DNA of 64,000 bases from Diphasiastrum complanatum (GCA_029204225.1 CM055099.1:62790642-62854641), one strand, 5' to 3'. Counted from the first letter of the stretch, positions 1-20,703 are shown. The notes: generated by a model not told the origin, from the letters alone. A program made the numbers and translations.

Positions 1-618
1 GATCAAAGATGATCAAGAGAGCAACAATCATATAAAACATTTTCCAATAGAACGCAAAATAACTGAATTAGAGCAAGCCAAGTAATGGACAATGTTGCTG
101 CGTGAAGCTTCAGCAGACATGATGGTACAGCAAAAAATTTCAGGCATGGCAGTGCATCACGCTAACAGACAGCAACATTAAGACTTGTAAGAGTTGGATG
201 CTCTCTAGTTGCATGAGTGAAGGGTTAAGGAGCAATTTACTGCCATACTGCAATGATAGCTTTGATGAAAGGTCACTGATTTCCAGCCAGGCATTGAAAT
301 AAGTCATGGACAGATTAAATAGAGCCTGATCTTTAAAGATCCCAAGGGAAACCACATAGATTATGTGCCAAAATCGACTGGAGCATCTTCGGAGGTTTTG
401 ATCAACCTTTTAGGCCTCCTAAAATGGCATTGGATGCAATTGATGTATTAGTTTCTACTTTTCTCCAACATATGTCAAAAGGGATGTGCTATGTTTCAAA
501 CTTTCGAGCAACAGGCATCTAGAGCTTTACAACGTGGTCTATGTAATGGTTCAGACTGTCGTTGTTGCAAAAATCGCCTAGCCAGGGCAAAAGGGTCAAA
601 TCTAGTTTTTGTATGAGA
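1..618. other. MCM5 downstream flank / probable 3' UTR
   Basis: No coding region is recognisable here. The stretch lies directly downstream of the MCM5 stop codon on the minus strand and presumably holds its 3' UTR and polyadenylation region. Short open frames show no family resemblance and are not called. Confidence 0.4.
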
Positions 619-9640
<9,022 letters not shown>

Positions 9641-9799
9641 GACGCCTTTCTTTCTCTGAATCTCAGATCAAGAACTGGGTTCTTTTGACTGGATCGCGTG
9701 GAGGATCAGAAGCTAAAACCAAACTCCAGAAGATCTGAAAAGAAAACATAAATTCTCGCGTGGGTGCGTGCTTTGATCGAGCAAAGGATCAATGCGATG

Positions 9800-9801
<2 letters not shown>

Positions 9802-9837
<36 letters not shown>
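9802..9837. repeat. (GA)n microsatellite upstream of MCM5
   Basis: About 17 GA dinucleotides lie 160-200 bp upstream of the MCM5 ATG. On the coding strand this is a (CT)n tract, common in plant 5' UTRs and core promoters. Confidence 0.9.
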
Positions 9838-9839
<2 letters not shown>

Positions 9840-9859
9840 TAGATGGTGGGTGCGGAAGA

Positions 9860-9867
9860 GCGGGAAA
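9860..9867 (-). promoter_or_regulatory. E2F site, MCM5 promoter (proximal)
   Basis: GCGGGAAA on the plus strand reads TTTCCCGC on the MCM5 sense strand, an exact match to the E2F consensus TTTSSCGC. It lies about 220 bp before the ATG. Plant MCM genes are established E2F targets activated at G1/S; that this site is used is inference. Confidence 0.75.
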
Positions 9868-9873
9868 TTTATC

Positions 9874-9881
9874 GCGGGAAA
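9874..9881 (-). promoter_or_regulatory. E2F site, MCM5 promoter (distal)
   Basis: A second perfect GCGGGAAA (TTTCCCGC on the MCM5 sense strand) starts 14 bp from the first. The pair in one orientation resembles the tandem E2F arrangement of replication-gene promoters. Confidence 0.75.
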
Positions 9882-9896
9882 CCACGTCAGCACTTT

Positions 9897-9970
9897 GTTT
9901 CTGACGTGGACTGTCTCTCTCAAAGGTTGCTCTTTCTGACGTGGACTCCGTCTCTCAAAGGTTGCTCTTT
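9897..9970. repeat. Tandem ~37-bp repeat in the MCM5 upstream region
   Basis: TTTCTGACGTGGACT..GTCTCTCAAAGGTTGCTC occurs twice in tandem. Each copy contains TGACGTGG, an ACGT-core bZIP/TGA-type sequence, so the duplication doubles a potential regulatory element between MCM5 and the divergent gene. Confidence 0.65.
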
Positions 9971-10072
9971 CTGGACCACGCACGGTCTCTCTCTCAACTG
10001 CTAATCGCTTAAGCTGTCTTGCTATATCTTCTTCTTCTATTAATAATTCGAGCATTTCTTGCAAACACGGAG

Positions 10073-10690
10073 ATGGCGATCGTTGCTTCTTCTTCACCCT
10101 CCTCTGCTGTCGCGCTACCCATTTCTCTCGATCGACAATGCCGTCCCTGTCAGGCCACTGCGCCTTTCTCCTTCCATCATCCCAACACTGTTTTGCTGCT
10201 CTCTTTTTGGAGCACAACTGTGGCTTTGCAATGTAGTGTGCAAGGGTTTGCTGATACTGGATTTGGACCTTCCGTATTAGAATGGATCATTGGTGTAGAA
10301 AACCCACGAAGTTCAGATCTTAGGAAATTTTGGTAGAAAGACTAGGCTATCGTCCAGTCATTGAGGAAAGTCCTTAGATAGATAGTCAGTCTGCTAGAAA
10401 ATTGTTGGAAGCATTGTTCAGGATGCAGATGTAACAAAAAAGCGTAGACTTCAAAAAGCTGGGGGTGCTGGAAAGAGGTTGATCAGATTACAATTCTGGT
10501 TCATATCCGAAGCTATGGATGCCGAGATTGATGCAACAGTTCGTGAAGTCTCAACAAAAGGTGTGCAGGCTTTGACTGCTAAGATTCTGGAACGTTATCA
10601 AAGCTGATATTGCAGAACAACACGACGATGTTGAAAGTGCTGATGTTGAAATGGAAGAAGACATAGAAGGAGAATCACAGGTCAGAGAAA
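10073..10690 (+). pseudogene. Decayed gene divergent from MCM5, possible plastid-targeted protein
   Basis: ATG at 10073 opens MAIVASSSPSSAVALP.., rich in Ser, Ala and basic residues and poor in acids, as in a chloroplast transit peptide. The first frame stops at 10336 after ..SSDLRKFW. Reading then has to hop frames: ERLGYRPVIEE in one, KKRRLQKAGGAGKRLIRLQF then FWFISEAMDAEIDATVREV up to about 10605 in another, and an acidic tail (DVESADVEMEEDIEGE) to about 10690. Several frameshifts and stops within 350 bp indicate a broken gene, unless unseen introns explain them. The family is not recognised. It starts 433 bp from the MCM5 ATG on the opposite strand, so the two would share a bidirectional promoter. 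Confidence 0.5.
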
Positions 10691-11229
10691 CAAGAGGAAA
10701 GAGGTTCGAAGACTAGATTCTATGCAGGAGTGAACAGTACTTATTTTATTAAAACTGAGATGGAGAGCATTTGTTAACTGAATAGGTAGCAATAACTATC
10801 TCAAAGCAAGTAATGGTGACCAAATGCTGAGGGAGGCCGAAGCCAAAATAGCGACCCTGCGTGAAGACTGGCAAAAGAGAAAGAAAAGCACCAAGCTGCA
10901 TCTGTGGAGTGTGGCAAGGCTGTTGCATGACAAAATAGAAGTGCTTACCAGCTTCCACGCAGCCTTGAAAGAAAGAGGAAGGTCTGTAAACATCTGCGTA
11001 TTTGCTGCTTTTGGAGGATGATGCCCTACGCATCTGTTATAGTGGAGGATAGCAAATGTAGATCCTGTTGAGGGATCTTATATGCATTTTTGTGTATTAA
11101 AAAAAGAATCAGGCTAAGCAATGTGCTAGCATATAGAAAAGGAACCTTGAGAACATGCCTGATGATGCTTCAGATTCTGGGGACTTCGATGGCAATTATC
11201 ATCGATTTTGGAGTGACTGTTGCTGTACC

Positions 11230-11400
11230 CTCTGGCCTGTGATCAAAGGGTAGAAAGAGATATGTATATGAAACCACGTTGTCAAATAGCCTGGCTTTCC
11301 TCCTTGCATATGCAAAACCCATAAAAGGGAACCTGCTCTGAGTCTGGATAATCTCAAACAGGAACTCGTAATACAACAGCAGGATGAAGATGAATACAAA
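11230..11400. repeat. Dispersed repeat, copy 1
   Basis: About 170 bp (CACGTTGTCAAATAGCC.., then GGATAATCTCAAAC.GGAAC) is repeated directly at 12440-12590 with moderate divergence. No coding content is recognised. Confidence 0.65.
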
Positions 11401-11853
11401 ACCTTCATCTTTCTCAAAATTATAAAAGCTATTGTTCTGGAAATTTGTTAATATGTTCGGTCCTTGATGATGGTTTTTGTAACTGTGCTATCAGACATTT
11501 AGTGATGATTAAAATTGCAATATTGCAACGAATCTCATTGCAGAGAGTGGAGCTGTAAGTGAGCTTTGGAAGAGTGGAGGTCTAAACCTTATTCTTTGAC
11601 AGTGCCATTGAAGACTGTAGGTCTTCGAGGCTCAGTGCCTCCAATCTGCCTTAAGGTAGAGCATTGATGCACTATCATACACTGCTGAGCAACATTGTTA
11701 GCTAGAATGTATTTCTAAAACCCATTTAGATGCACTGAATTTACCCTGATGCTGCAAATCACATTTTTCTCCTTATTGCTCCTAAGAATCTAATTTTCCC
11801 TATAGAGTCATTTACAATTTTGTCCTTCAAACTCTTCAAGCACTAAACGTATT

Positions 11854-12034
11854 ATGGAAGGAGCCGGGCAGAGGCCATTTTGCCCGGTTCGGATTTCCAA
11901 AATTTTTTAGGCTCGGCCCCTCCCCGGGCAGAGGCCATTCTGCTCGGTAAAGATTTTCAGAATTTTTTTAGGAGAGCCTAAAATTTTTTGGAAATCCGAA
12001 CCGGGCAGAATGGCATCTGCCCGACCCCTTCCAT
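11854..12034. mobile_element. Foldback/MITE-like inverted repeat (~58-bp arms)
   Basis: ATGGAAGGAGCCGGGCAGAG.. at the left end is mirrored by the right arm over about 58 bp with few mismatches. The arms nearly meet, so the 180-bp unit would fold into one long hairpin. There is no ORF. It is a probable non-autonomous element or small-RNA-type hairpin; the superfamily is not assigned. Confidence 0.7.
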
Positions 12035-12037
12035 TGC

Positions 12038-12249
12038 GTAATGGATTTTTGGATCCTTTTTAAACCAATCCTTTGTTGCCACATGGCAGGTCAAGCAGAA
12101 TCAGCACTAAAAAAATTTGAGACCAATCCAATGCTGCCACATGGCAGATGCAGTCAGAAGCTGCACTAATTTTTAAAATAAAAACAGGTGACTATTCTAC
12201 TTTTTAATCTGTTCAGAAATGGGCAGAATAGTCACCAAAAATCCATTAC
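12038..12249. mobile_element. MITE-like element with perfect 15-bp terminal inverted repeats
   Basis: The unit begins GTAATGGATTTTTGG and ends with its exact reverse complement. Inside are a direct repeat containing CTGCCACATGGCAG-like or TTGCCACATGGCAG-like sequence and a subterminal inverted pair (GGTGACTATTCT / AGAATAGTCACC). It directly abuts the foldback unit and is non-coding. No clear target duplication was identified. Confidence 0.7.
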
Positions 12250-12439
12250 ATAAATATATTTTGAATGAGTTTGAATGTTATTCATGACAATAGCAAAATG
12301 GCTCAAGTTGTCATATGGCTTTCTCATACATAGTTCACAAAAAGAAACTCATTGTTCATGTGTGTTTGTCCTATGTCATCAATGTGAAATATGATGGCTT
12401 TAATATTGTACGTTCTTTTTTAGTGGACATGAACAAGCG

Positions 12440-12590
12440 TGATCTGTGATCGCAGGGTGGAAAGAAATATCTATATGATGCCACGTTGTCAAATAGCCTC
12501 GCTTTCTTCCTTGTATGTTCAAAACCATAAAAGCAAATTCGGAGTTTGGATAATCTCAAACCGGAACCCTTAACAGAACAACATAATGAA
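12440..12590. repeat. Dispersed repeat, copy 2
   Basis: Second copy of the repeat at 11230-11400, including CCACGTTGTCAAATAGCC and GGATAATCTCAAACCGGAAC. Confidence 0.65.
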
Positions 12591-12599
12591 GATTTAAAA

Positions 12600-13714
12600 C
12601 TTCAATAGATAATAACAAAGTTTGGTACAAGCAATATAAACTTCAATATCTTATGATACAACTTTCATCTTTTTGACCTTTAGTCTTGCCTATTCCTTTC
12701 TTCTATAATACATCTCAATTTTTTTTTTTTCTAAATCATGTGGAGGTACTATAATTTCTCTAGAATTTATAATTCCATTTAAATGTCATTGTAATCACAT
12801 AAGATTTGCAAGAGAAAACCAAATAAAAAAATTAAATGTATTATACAATCATATTCAAATAACAAATAAAGTGCAATTGTTGTCAATATCAATAACAATC
12901 TTTACCACCTTGTTATTGAGTTCACATCTACCATGATAATTTTTTTTGATGATTATTATCTCGTTGTTGTATTAGACAACACAATTAACCAAACAAAGTT
13001 GTCCTAAAAAAGAGCTTTTCAATCTAACACCTATTAGATGAAAGTGGAAACTTCCGTAGATCTATGAGATCAACAAAGGCTATAGGATAAGTATTTAGCT
13101 TGGCAATATGCACTGTGGTGGTTGTAAAAATAATAACAAGATGTGCATGCGGATGATTGATTCTCAAATTTTACATTCAAAAGTACCAGATGTTGCTATG
13201 TAAGTTAAATAGCATGAGAAGATAAATAGGACATAATGCACTTGTTAGATGATTCATATCCAAATTTTTTATATTGTTGTATATTTTGAATCTGAAACAT
13301 ATATATGTTTTTGATAAGTTTGTGTTTTATAATAACAAATTTGATATTAGTTTGTTTCAATGTTTGAAGTTGGAAGCAACAATTTACCTATAGATTTGGA
13401 GTTCGGACAAATGCATTTATGAGCTATATCTGTAAGTTAAATTATCGTAATGATTCATTTGTTTTTCTTTAACAATATAAATTGCAAGAGCTTACACTAT
13501 CATAATCACTACCACAGAAGTAGTTAAAGGTTTTACAATCATAGAATTAAGATTGCAAACTGAGATTTAATTAAGAATTCTGTATGAAATGATTTTGTCA
13601 ACAAATAGGTGATCTTCATTTGATGATAGTTTTTTACAATGGATTTAATATTTTGATCACAAAATATGTCTATCGTTTTGCAATTTTAAAATTGGCAAGA
13701 ATCTAAGAATATTC
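12600..13714. other. AT-rich intergenic DNA, nothing recognised
   Basis: Low-complexity AT-rich sequence with no credible coding region, RNA gene or element boundary on either strand. Confidence 0.5.
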
Positions 13715-13915
13715 ACGATCAATATTCACAATAATCATGATCAGTATTTAGAATATTTCAATATTTATGATCAATATTCACGATTAGTATTCACAATAAT
13801 CATGACCAGTGTTCACAACAATCATGAGTATTCTAAATAATCATGATCAATATTCACAATAATCATGGTCAGTATTCACGATCAATATTCACAATAATCA
13901 CAATCAATATTCAAA
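13715..13915. repeat. AATATTCACRATYA minisatellite
   Basis: Degenerate tandem copies of units such as GATCAATATTCACAATAATC and CATGATCAGTATTCA fill about 200 bp. The unit is 14-30 bp with higher-order irregularity and is not coding. Confidence 0.8.
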
Positions 13916-14700
13916 ATATTCGCTTTTCAATGGAACACGTTTTTTATACTCTACTAAAGAAAACACTATTATAAACAATAAAAATATATTGTCAAAGAAA
14001 TTACCAAAATATATATTTACGCTTGTCCTATATCTTCATTCGAGCATGCGAGACACAATAAGAGAAGAAGAAACTGCACATTCTCACATATGTGATTGTT
14101 ATAATCTACATGTTCACAATCAAGCATGCAATAGCCAAATAATTCGTTTTCTTTTTTCTCCTTCTATGCATGCAGACTATGCATGCCAATTTTTGGCCAT
14201 TCGCCAAATGTCGTTTGCTATTTTCCATGCACACTTGATCAATTCCATGCTGGGTAGTTGGGCTAAAAAAGTTGAGTTTACTGTCATAGTTTGTTTTTTT
14301 ACTTTTGACTTTATTTCAAACTCCATTGATCAACCTGAACACATTGTATTGCCTTTGCAAGGCAACGCCAGTAGTGGAAGGATGGTTACCTACGAGTCAA
14401 ACAATAGCTCAAGTCAGAAAATAGCTCCTTCGGCTTTAGTCTTATCAAAGTTTGATTTAATAGCTCAAAGAAAATGGTCAGAGGAATTTCTCAAACCTAG
14501 GCAAGGAAACCTGTTGTGGCAAAGCACTACTTGAAGCATCAATTGGATGCATGTTATATATTTTGCTTGAGAGACAAATGCGAAGTGCATGTGCCATCTC
14601 TCCATTAACCATCACCTATCGGTCACCAAAGTAGGGCTTTTTAAATATCCTAAACAATGATGTGGACCAACCATCCTTGAATTGATATGTTTTGCCTATT
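13916..14700. other. No supported gene
   Basis: One longer open frame on the plus strand (about 13989-14534) begins at a TTG, not an ATG, and has no family resemblance or sensible composition. It is left uncalled. Confidence 0.4.
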
Positions 14701-14717
14701 GTTGTTGTTGTTGTTGT

Positions 14718-14783
<66 letters not shown>
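14701..14783. repeat. (GTT)6-(CT)n compound microsatellite
   Basis: Six GTT repeats are followed directly by about 32 CT repeats. Apparent Leu-Ser-repeat reading frames through here are artefacts of the repeat. Confidence 0.95.
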
Positions 14784-14785
<2 letters not shown>

Positions 14786-15836
14786 GGATGCTTCTTCGTT
14801 CAAAGGCACCTCACTATGCTATGGTACGCTGAACAACAACAAACTATCGGAACTTCAAAATTAAGCTTAGCCATGACGAAGGGACAAGATTTGTTGCTTC
14901 TCTCTCTCGAGGCAATATGCCATCTTTCAGGAAACCTCACTGCACACCACCATATATCATGCAGTTTCGGCTACTTTTTTTCACAACACTTTGTGAGGAG
15001 AGTTCATCATCTCCCTCCTCTTGTGAATGCGCCCTACCAAGCTATCTTCCTTTGGTTTCAATCTTATGGTAAGAGATTTATCCCATTCGTTATATGTAAA
15101 GACTATAAGTATGGTTGTGTTCTAAAGAAAACAAACTGCTCATGGGAATAGCATGGCATCCTCTCAAGAAACCATGTCTACGATCATCCAGGTATGACTT
15201 CTTTTAGCAAATTTCGGGTTATATACGAACCACATACATCATGGACACGGTTTTGTTACATGCTCTAAATAACAAATACTCAGGATATGGTTCTTACATT
15301 CTTCTTACATATCTAACTTTCGTTGCCGGCCTTTTGCTTCATTCAAACTTAAACCTGACTAATATGCCTTCTATTCTTATTACAAATCAGTTTAACAACT
15401 CTTTCTCACTACTCATGAATAGTCTATACCTTTATCCAAACTAGAGTTTTTAACATAATGTTCTTAGTCAGCATGGATATGCGTGAGCTTTTTACAGAAG
15501 GATTAGAATGGCACGGATCTACCTTAATACTTGGTAAAAAATCTTGGAAATCCTTGGGAAGCAATAAACCAAACCCATCCATAACGAAGTCCTATATATC
15601 ATGGGTTAAATCTAACATTCTCAAGCATGGATTTGCTCAGAACTAAATATAGCGATAGAAAACCAGTTTTTGCATAGGCAAGATAGGTACAAGGATTAGC
15701 ATGGCACGGACGACACCATTCAACCATGGTAATAATTTGTTATGGGCTCAAGAAATGGTGGGTAAGTAATCTACATGAAATCAAGCACGATATTTAAAGC
15801 ACAAAGGAGAGCAGACCTAGCAACGCATGCCTTTTA
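14784..15836. other. No supported gene
   Basis: Only short open frames without recognisable domains. ACACGGATCTACC-like and CAAGCATGG-like short motifs recur, but no element structure could be drawn. Confidence 0.4.
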
Positions 15837-16615
15837 ATGAAAACCATTTCGAGTTTCAACGAGACATGGCTAAAGGAAGTGACAAGTTACGCTCATATAA
15901 ATGAATCACAAGCGACAATACTCGTCTTAAAACTCGGCTTGGAAACTGGAGCCAGTAATCATAGAAAAGTTTATCTAGCTTCAGGAGCGAGGTTGGAGAC
16001 TTGGAACGTGAAATTGCCACAAATCTCCCAGTTTTGATACAAGAACATAGAGAGTTAGTTTTCATGTTTTAGACCTAGCTCATACTGATTTAATTTTTGG
16101 ATATGAATGGCTATTTAATAAATGCCTTCTCTGATTATTGATTTTGAGAAGCATGTTCTCACTTTCAAGGAAAGAGATAAGGTAGTTACTTTATTTGGCA
16201 ATAATTTTGTACATCCATCAGATGGGATTTCTACAATTAATGCAATCGATGGGATTTCTACAGTTAATACAATTTTGAACCCAATAAGTTTAGATCGTGA
16301 ACAAGCAATGAAAAATCAGATCATAAGTGAATTTAAAAATGTTTTTCCATCAAAATTACCTCATGGTTTATCACCATCTAGGTCAGTAGACCACATGATA
16401 GAGTTAATTCCAGGAAGTCATCCTATCTCTAGACAACCTTATAGGTTCTCTCAAAAAGAGGAGATAGAGATTTCAAATCAAATAGAAAATTATTTGAGGA
16501 TGGGACAAATACAATCTAGTAAATCACCATGGGGCGCTCATGTTCTTCTGAAAGCGAAGAAAGATGGAGGTTTACGGATGTGCGTGGATTACAAGAGGTT
16601 AATCCTCTAGTTCCA
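15837..16615 (+). pseudogene. Ty3/gypsy pol fragment (protease to start of reverse transcriptase)
   Basis: The first part (15837-16037) carries LGLETGASNHRKVYLASG-like sequence where the protease should be, with stops after it. The 16122-16610 part is diagnostic: a pre-RT spacer, then LPHGLSPSRSVDHMIELIPG, then the RT entry motif SPWGAHVLLKAKKDGG and MCVDYKRL, where the frame ends. The RT palm with the YxDD box, RNase H, integrase and LTRs are all absent, so this is a truncated relic. Confidence 0.8.
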
Positions 16616-18540
16616 ATAGTGAGAATGCTCCAATATTAGAGTGGGATAGATGGCTATTTTGGATCAATAGAAAATGTCATGTTGGTGTAATATTGAAAAT
16701 CAATGATCAAACTCGCGAGGAGTTTTTTTTGACTTTGTGCATCCAAGGAGCTAGATAATGCTAATGTACTTTTAATATGGAAAGAAATCAAACTTTAAAT
16801 GTTTTTCTTCTACTTCTTTTTTTCTCTTGCACTTACCAAGCAAGTGCAGTCATGGAGGTCATTAGAGCATAAAAAGAAACATATAAAGCTAAGTATTATC
16901 AAAACATAAAAAAGAGAAGATGAGAGGAATAGAGAGGTGAACTGGCCTTCATTTTTGAAAAAGATGAATCAATTTTCCAAATACCAAAATTTAGCATGCA
17001 TAAAGAGAAGGTGGGCCCCAATGTGGTGGCATGCTATTATTGTCTTTTTACTTTAAGATCAAGCCAAGTTTGATAGTAAATGAGTAAATTGATTTATAAA
17101 ATATTTTCAGTTTTTAACTAAGGTATTCACCTAGATCATAAAATTGATGTTATTAGTTTGAAATCACATTGGTAAATGTCTATACGTCTCTTATTTGTAG
17201 TGAGAAATTGTTCTATACAAATGAATCTACTTGCAACCTGCCCATAGAATGATAACAAAAAATCATTAAGGCAAACATTACAAAGTTGTACTTGGTTTCA
17301 AAAGTTTACATGAGAAGCTTGTGCTTGTACCAAATACAACGTACCTCTAAGAAGTATGAGCAATAACACAACTCACTAGTTGTACCAAAGCTTTAGATGA
17401 GGATGCAAATTACATTCGACATCCAATACAACACGTTTCCCACAAATCTTATTAGGTTGTGGCTCTCCTCTTCCTTGGTTGGAAATTATCTTCAAAAAAA
17501 CAAATTGATACATCAAAAAATGTATTTTTTCCCTCTATGTCAATCACGTTAGTTGTTCATCATGCACATGAAAGAGCACATAGTGTACATTTTACTTTGA
17601 TTTTGTAAGATAGCAATAACAATGATATTACTTTGGCTTATATGAGATTCATTTCATGATGTATGGGATGTGAGTTGGAGATTATGGTTGAATTTATGTT
17701 GAAAGATGTAGTGCTCAATCTCCTTATAAATTATAGATAGACAAGAACAAAGATAGACAAATATGTTTTTGAAAGGGTGGATGCTTGTGATAAGATCATT
17801 TTTGTTTTAATCTTGACCCAGACCCATATTGAGGATGTAGGCTCAAGATTGGCTCTTATAGAAAATTGTATTGAAAAGAGATTCATTGTATATGTACATG
17901 TGTTGGGAATAGCTAAACAAGATCTTAATTTATGAACAAATCATCAAGAAGTGATAGAATTTGCATGTTCAGTTATCAATAACAACGCTAATTGCATCAA
18001 GCAACTAGCAACTAGTTAACATTGGCAATAACTTTCAAAGGCATCAAGATTCAAGATTACTTGTAGATATGATTTTCACCATCTCATAAGACCTATAAAA
18101 CAAGTGGATAAGCACTTAAGAATAGCAAGCTAAAATCTAGAAAGCAAGAAAACACAAACTACTACTTGGCCTCCTAAGACAATGTAGTTATAGCACCAAA
18201 ACACAACTTTTGCATTAACTTGTCAAAGAGGCTACATAAAAATATATATAACACTTGTCCTGATATGAGGTTTCCAATAGCTCTTTGTACCCCTAGCCCT
18301 AAGTTTTTAATCGATATCTAAGCTCTCCCTAGGCAACTACCCATCATAGGGTTTACATTAAAAAATGACCATTTCTCTACTTTCTAAGCACGTTGTCCAT
18401 ATTAAATTTTGTGCTTGGCCTAGACTTGAGTTTTTAGGTGCTCCACCTTTACAAATTATTTTACTACAATTTATTTGAAGATATTACAAAGTGGCTTGAG
18501 AGGCCACGCGACCATCCTCGAGAGCCAAGCATAATACATG
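16616..18540. other. AT-rich intergenic DNA, nothing recognised
   Basis: About 1.9 kb with no credible ORF, RNA gene or element termini on either strand. Confidence 0.5.
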
Positions 18541-18544
18541 GGAC

Positions 18545-18730
18545 TTGGTGAAGCCACTAGCTGGTAAAAAACCCATTGATTGTAAATGGATATACAGGAC
18601 TGAGTACTATGCAGTTGAGAGCATACCAAAACATAAGGCGATATTGGTGATTAAAGGCTATGCACAAAGTAAGGGCATCGACTACGCTCAAATACACAAC
18701 ACAATTCAAGTGAAACAAACAAAACCTTGA
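18545..18730 (+). pseudogene. Ty1/copia reverse transcriptase fragment
   Basis: VKPLAGKKPIDCKWIYRTEY.., KHKAILVIKGYAQSKGID matches the conserved N-terminal part of copia RT (GKKPIGCKWVYK.., ARLVAKGYSQ..GIDY). The expected Arg of KARLV is Ile here. The frame stops after 60 codons and no other copia domain follows, so it is a short relic. Confidence 0.75.
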
Positions 18731-20149
18731 TGGTCTAGCAACGTGGCTCAAGGAGTGCCTGAGCGTGAAGGTATTCATTGCATCTCAAGATAAAAGGATC
18801 CCTTTTATCAAATCTTGCTCTCTTGAGAAGAAAAAGAAGATTCATAAATGTCTTTTGGGGATCCAAAATTCTGGGACTTTATGCTAATAAGGGCAGAAAA
18901 AATGTCCTGGACAGCATGTGGGAGCAATATGCATACAAATTATCCTGAAAAAACATTATAGAATAACACATTATGATCAATCTAGAGCTAATGCTATAAA
19001 ATGGGGGAGTAAATTCAAAAAAGAAGATTCCAGAGGAGTCATTTTACTGTTCGTCTGTGTGCGCATCCCTGAAACTGTAGCTCCATTTTCTGGGCATGTA
19101 ATCATCAAGTTTCAAGTACTATAGCAAGTTAGCAGTGGAAAATCCAAGAATTACTACATTCTTACCGTCTGAGTTCATGAATAAGCAAACTCAAGGACCA
19201 AAATTTCCCCCATCATTGGGTCCAAAGAGCGAGCTAAAAAGGGCCAGAGACACCAACAACTCTGGCACCACTGGCAGCTGTTAAGATAGGGGGTTACAGC
19301 CCCCAATCATTGTGTACATTTTTTCTGATATTTCAAGCTGAAAATACCCTTGTTGCATGATTGAAATTTCCACTGGAAATTTTTGTACATCCTGATCACT
19401 CGAAGCTCCTAAGATGATGGAACTGCCATCAGACTGTATGAAAGCAGGAAATTGCATCCTCAAATGCTGTTAATGGTCAAATATGGGCTTCTTACTAACC
19501 CGCTGAAACAAGTAGTTAGCCCCTCCCCTGTTTAGGCCCCAAGAGTAGGAGTTCAGAACTGCATAAGGTTAGTGTAAAGCCCCATGGTTCTCCTTCGAAA
19601 GACAAAAAGTACCAGCAGGCATAAGAATAGAGTTTGAGTTGTAAATGCTATCTATAGGTAGCTTCTGCTACCCAATATGAGTGTGACATCTTCATTGCGT
19701 ACAATCTTCGCACTTTAATACTCACCAAGTTATCCTCAATGTCAAATTGGACTTACCTTGCTTTTTGCCACCTACTTTCTCATCTTTGAACAAAACAAAT
19801 TCCTTTCGAGGCAAAATGATTAGAAACACCTTCGTAGTCCCCAATATTTGTCATCTCTGAGTCAGAATTCTTTCAACCCATCACCTAAATGCAATCTTCT
19901 TTCCCTTGACAAATCATGATTAAGCCAAATCTGTGCTACGCCTATGGTCAGACTCCACATATCACACCATAAAAACAGCAGCAGTACAGCTAATAAGAGG
20001 TAATATTATACATAAGAAATAGATAACCAAGAGAAATTCTCCTTTACATCTATATACACAATGTCAAATTCAAAAGTACTGTAATTTGCATAGAAGTTTG
20101 AAACCATAACCAAATAATGTGTACACAAGACTCTGGGCTCTGCAAATAA
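18731..20149. other. Intergenic or possible 3' part of the 20-kb minus-strand gene
   Basis: A minus-strand frame at 19463-19281 (MRMQFPAFIQSDGSSIILG..) follows an AG acceptor-like site and could be a downstream exon or UTR of the gene at 20.15-20.70 kb, but the join cannot be proven. Nothing else is recognised. Confidence 0.3.
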
Positions 20150-20703
20150 TCACATAAAATGCCAAAACAGACTCTCAAAAGACAATTTTCTCACCATCTT
20201 GCCTCTTGGAAACTCTTCACGCCAATATTTTGATGCCAAAAAAGTTGTATTGTACATCAAGTCGTGTGACCGCCATTTTCTGTAAAATTACACTAATGAA
20301 GAGTAAGATGATAATATCTGAAAACCTATTTCATCTGCAAGATACCCAGCTTAAACGTCCAAGTATGAAAACCTTGAAAGATTGAGAAGCTTTCAAGAAC
20401 CAACAATTATCGTATTTCAGTGATATGAAAGCATTTGATATTAAAAAGGAGACCATTCAAGATCTAGCAGCAATGCATAAGCCTGTGACTCAATTATTAT
20501 GTTGGTACAGCCATGACTTACTCAAGGTCTTGCACAACAATCTCTGAACCATCCTCTTCATCAGCATTAATGTGGCCCCACACAGTGCTCCGAAAAGCCC
20601 GATATGTCCATTTGGTTATGTCCAACATCTCCCTTGCAGAAGACTCCTTTACTGCTTCACCCAGAAATTTCTTTTCAAAGACTTCCTGCTCATAAGAAGC
20701 CAT
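20150..20703 (-). CDS. Candidate small two-exon gene, unrecognised
   Basis: Exon 1 (20703-20522) starts at ATG with MASYEQEVFEKKFLGEAVKE and ends at a consensus donor GA|GTAAGT. Exon 2 begins after TTTTACAG at 20279; the split Glu codon (GA|A) restores frame and gives KWRSHDLMYNTTFLASKYWR. It can end at a donor-like ATG|GTGAG at 20195, or read on to a TGA ending at 20150, giving about 103 aa. The product is charged and helical (an acidic NADEEDGSE stretch precedes the junction), with no signal peptide or clear membrane segment. The clean splice pair with frame continuity is the main support. I do not recognise the family, and further exons could lie at 19-20 kb. Confidence 0.5.

Noticed and set aside
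11090-11200. tRNA or small RNA gene
   Set aside because: No cloverleaf, A/B box pair or snRNA-type promoter could be made out; no tRNA gene was found anywhere in the window by eye.
13989-14534. 181-codon plus-strand ORF
   Set aside because: It begins at TTG, lies in AT-rich DNA, and shows no domain, signal or splice support.
14687-15151. Long Leu-Ser repeat ORF
   Set aside because: It is the translation of a (CT)n microsatellite, continued by chance open frame. No independent coding evidence.
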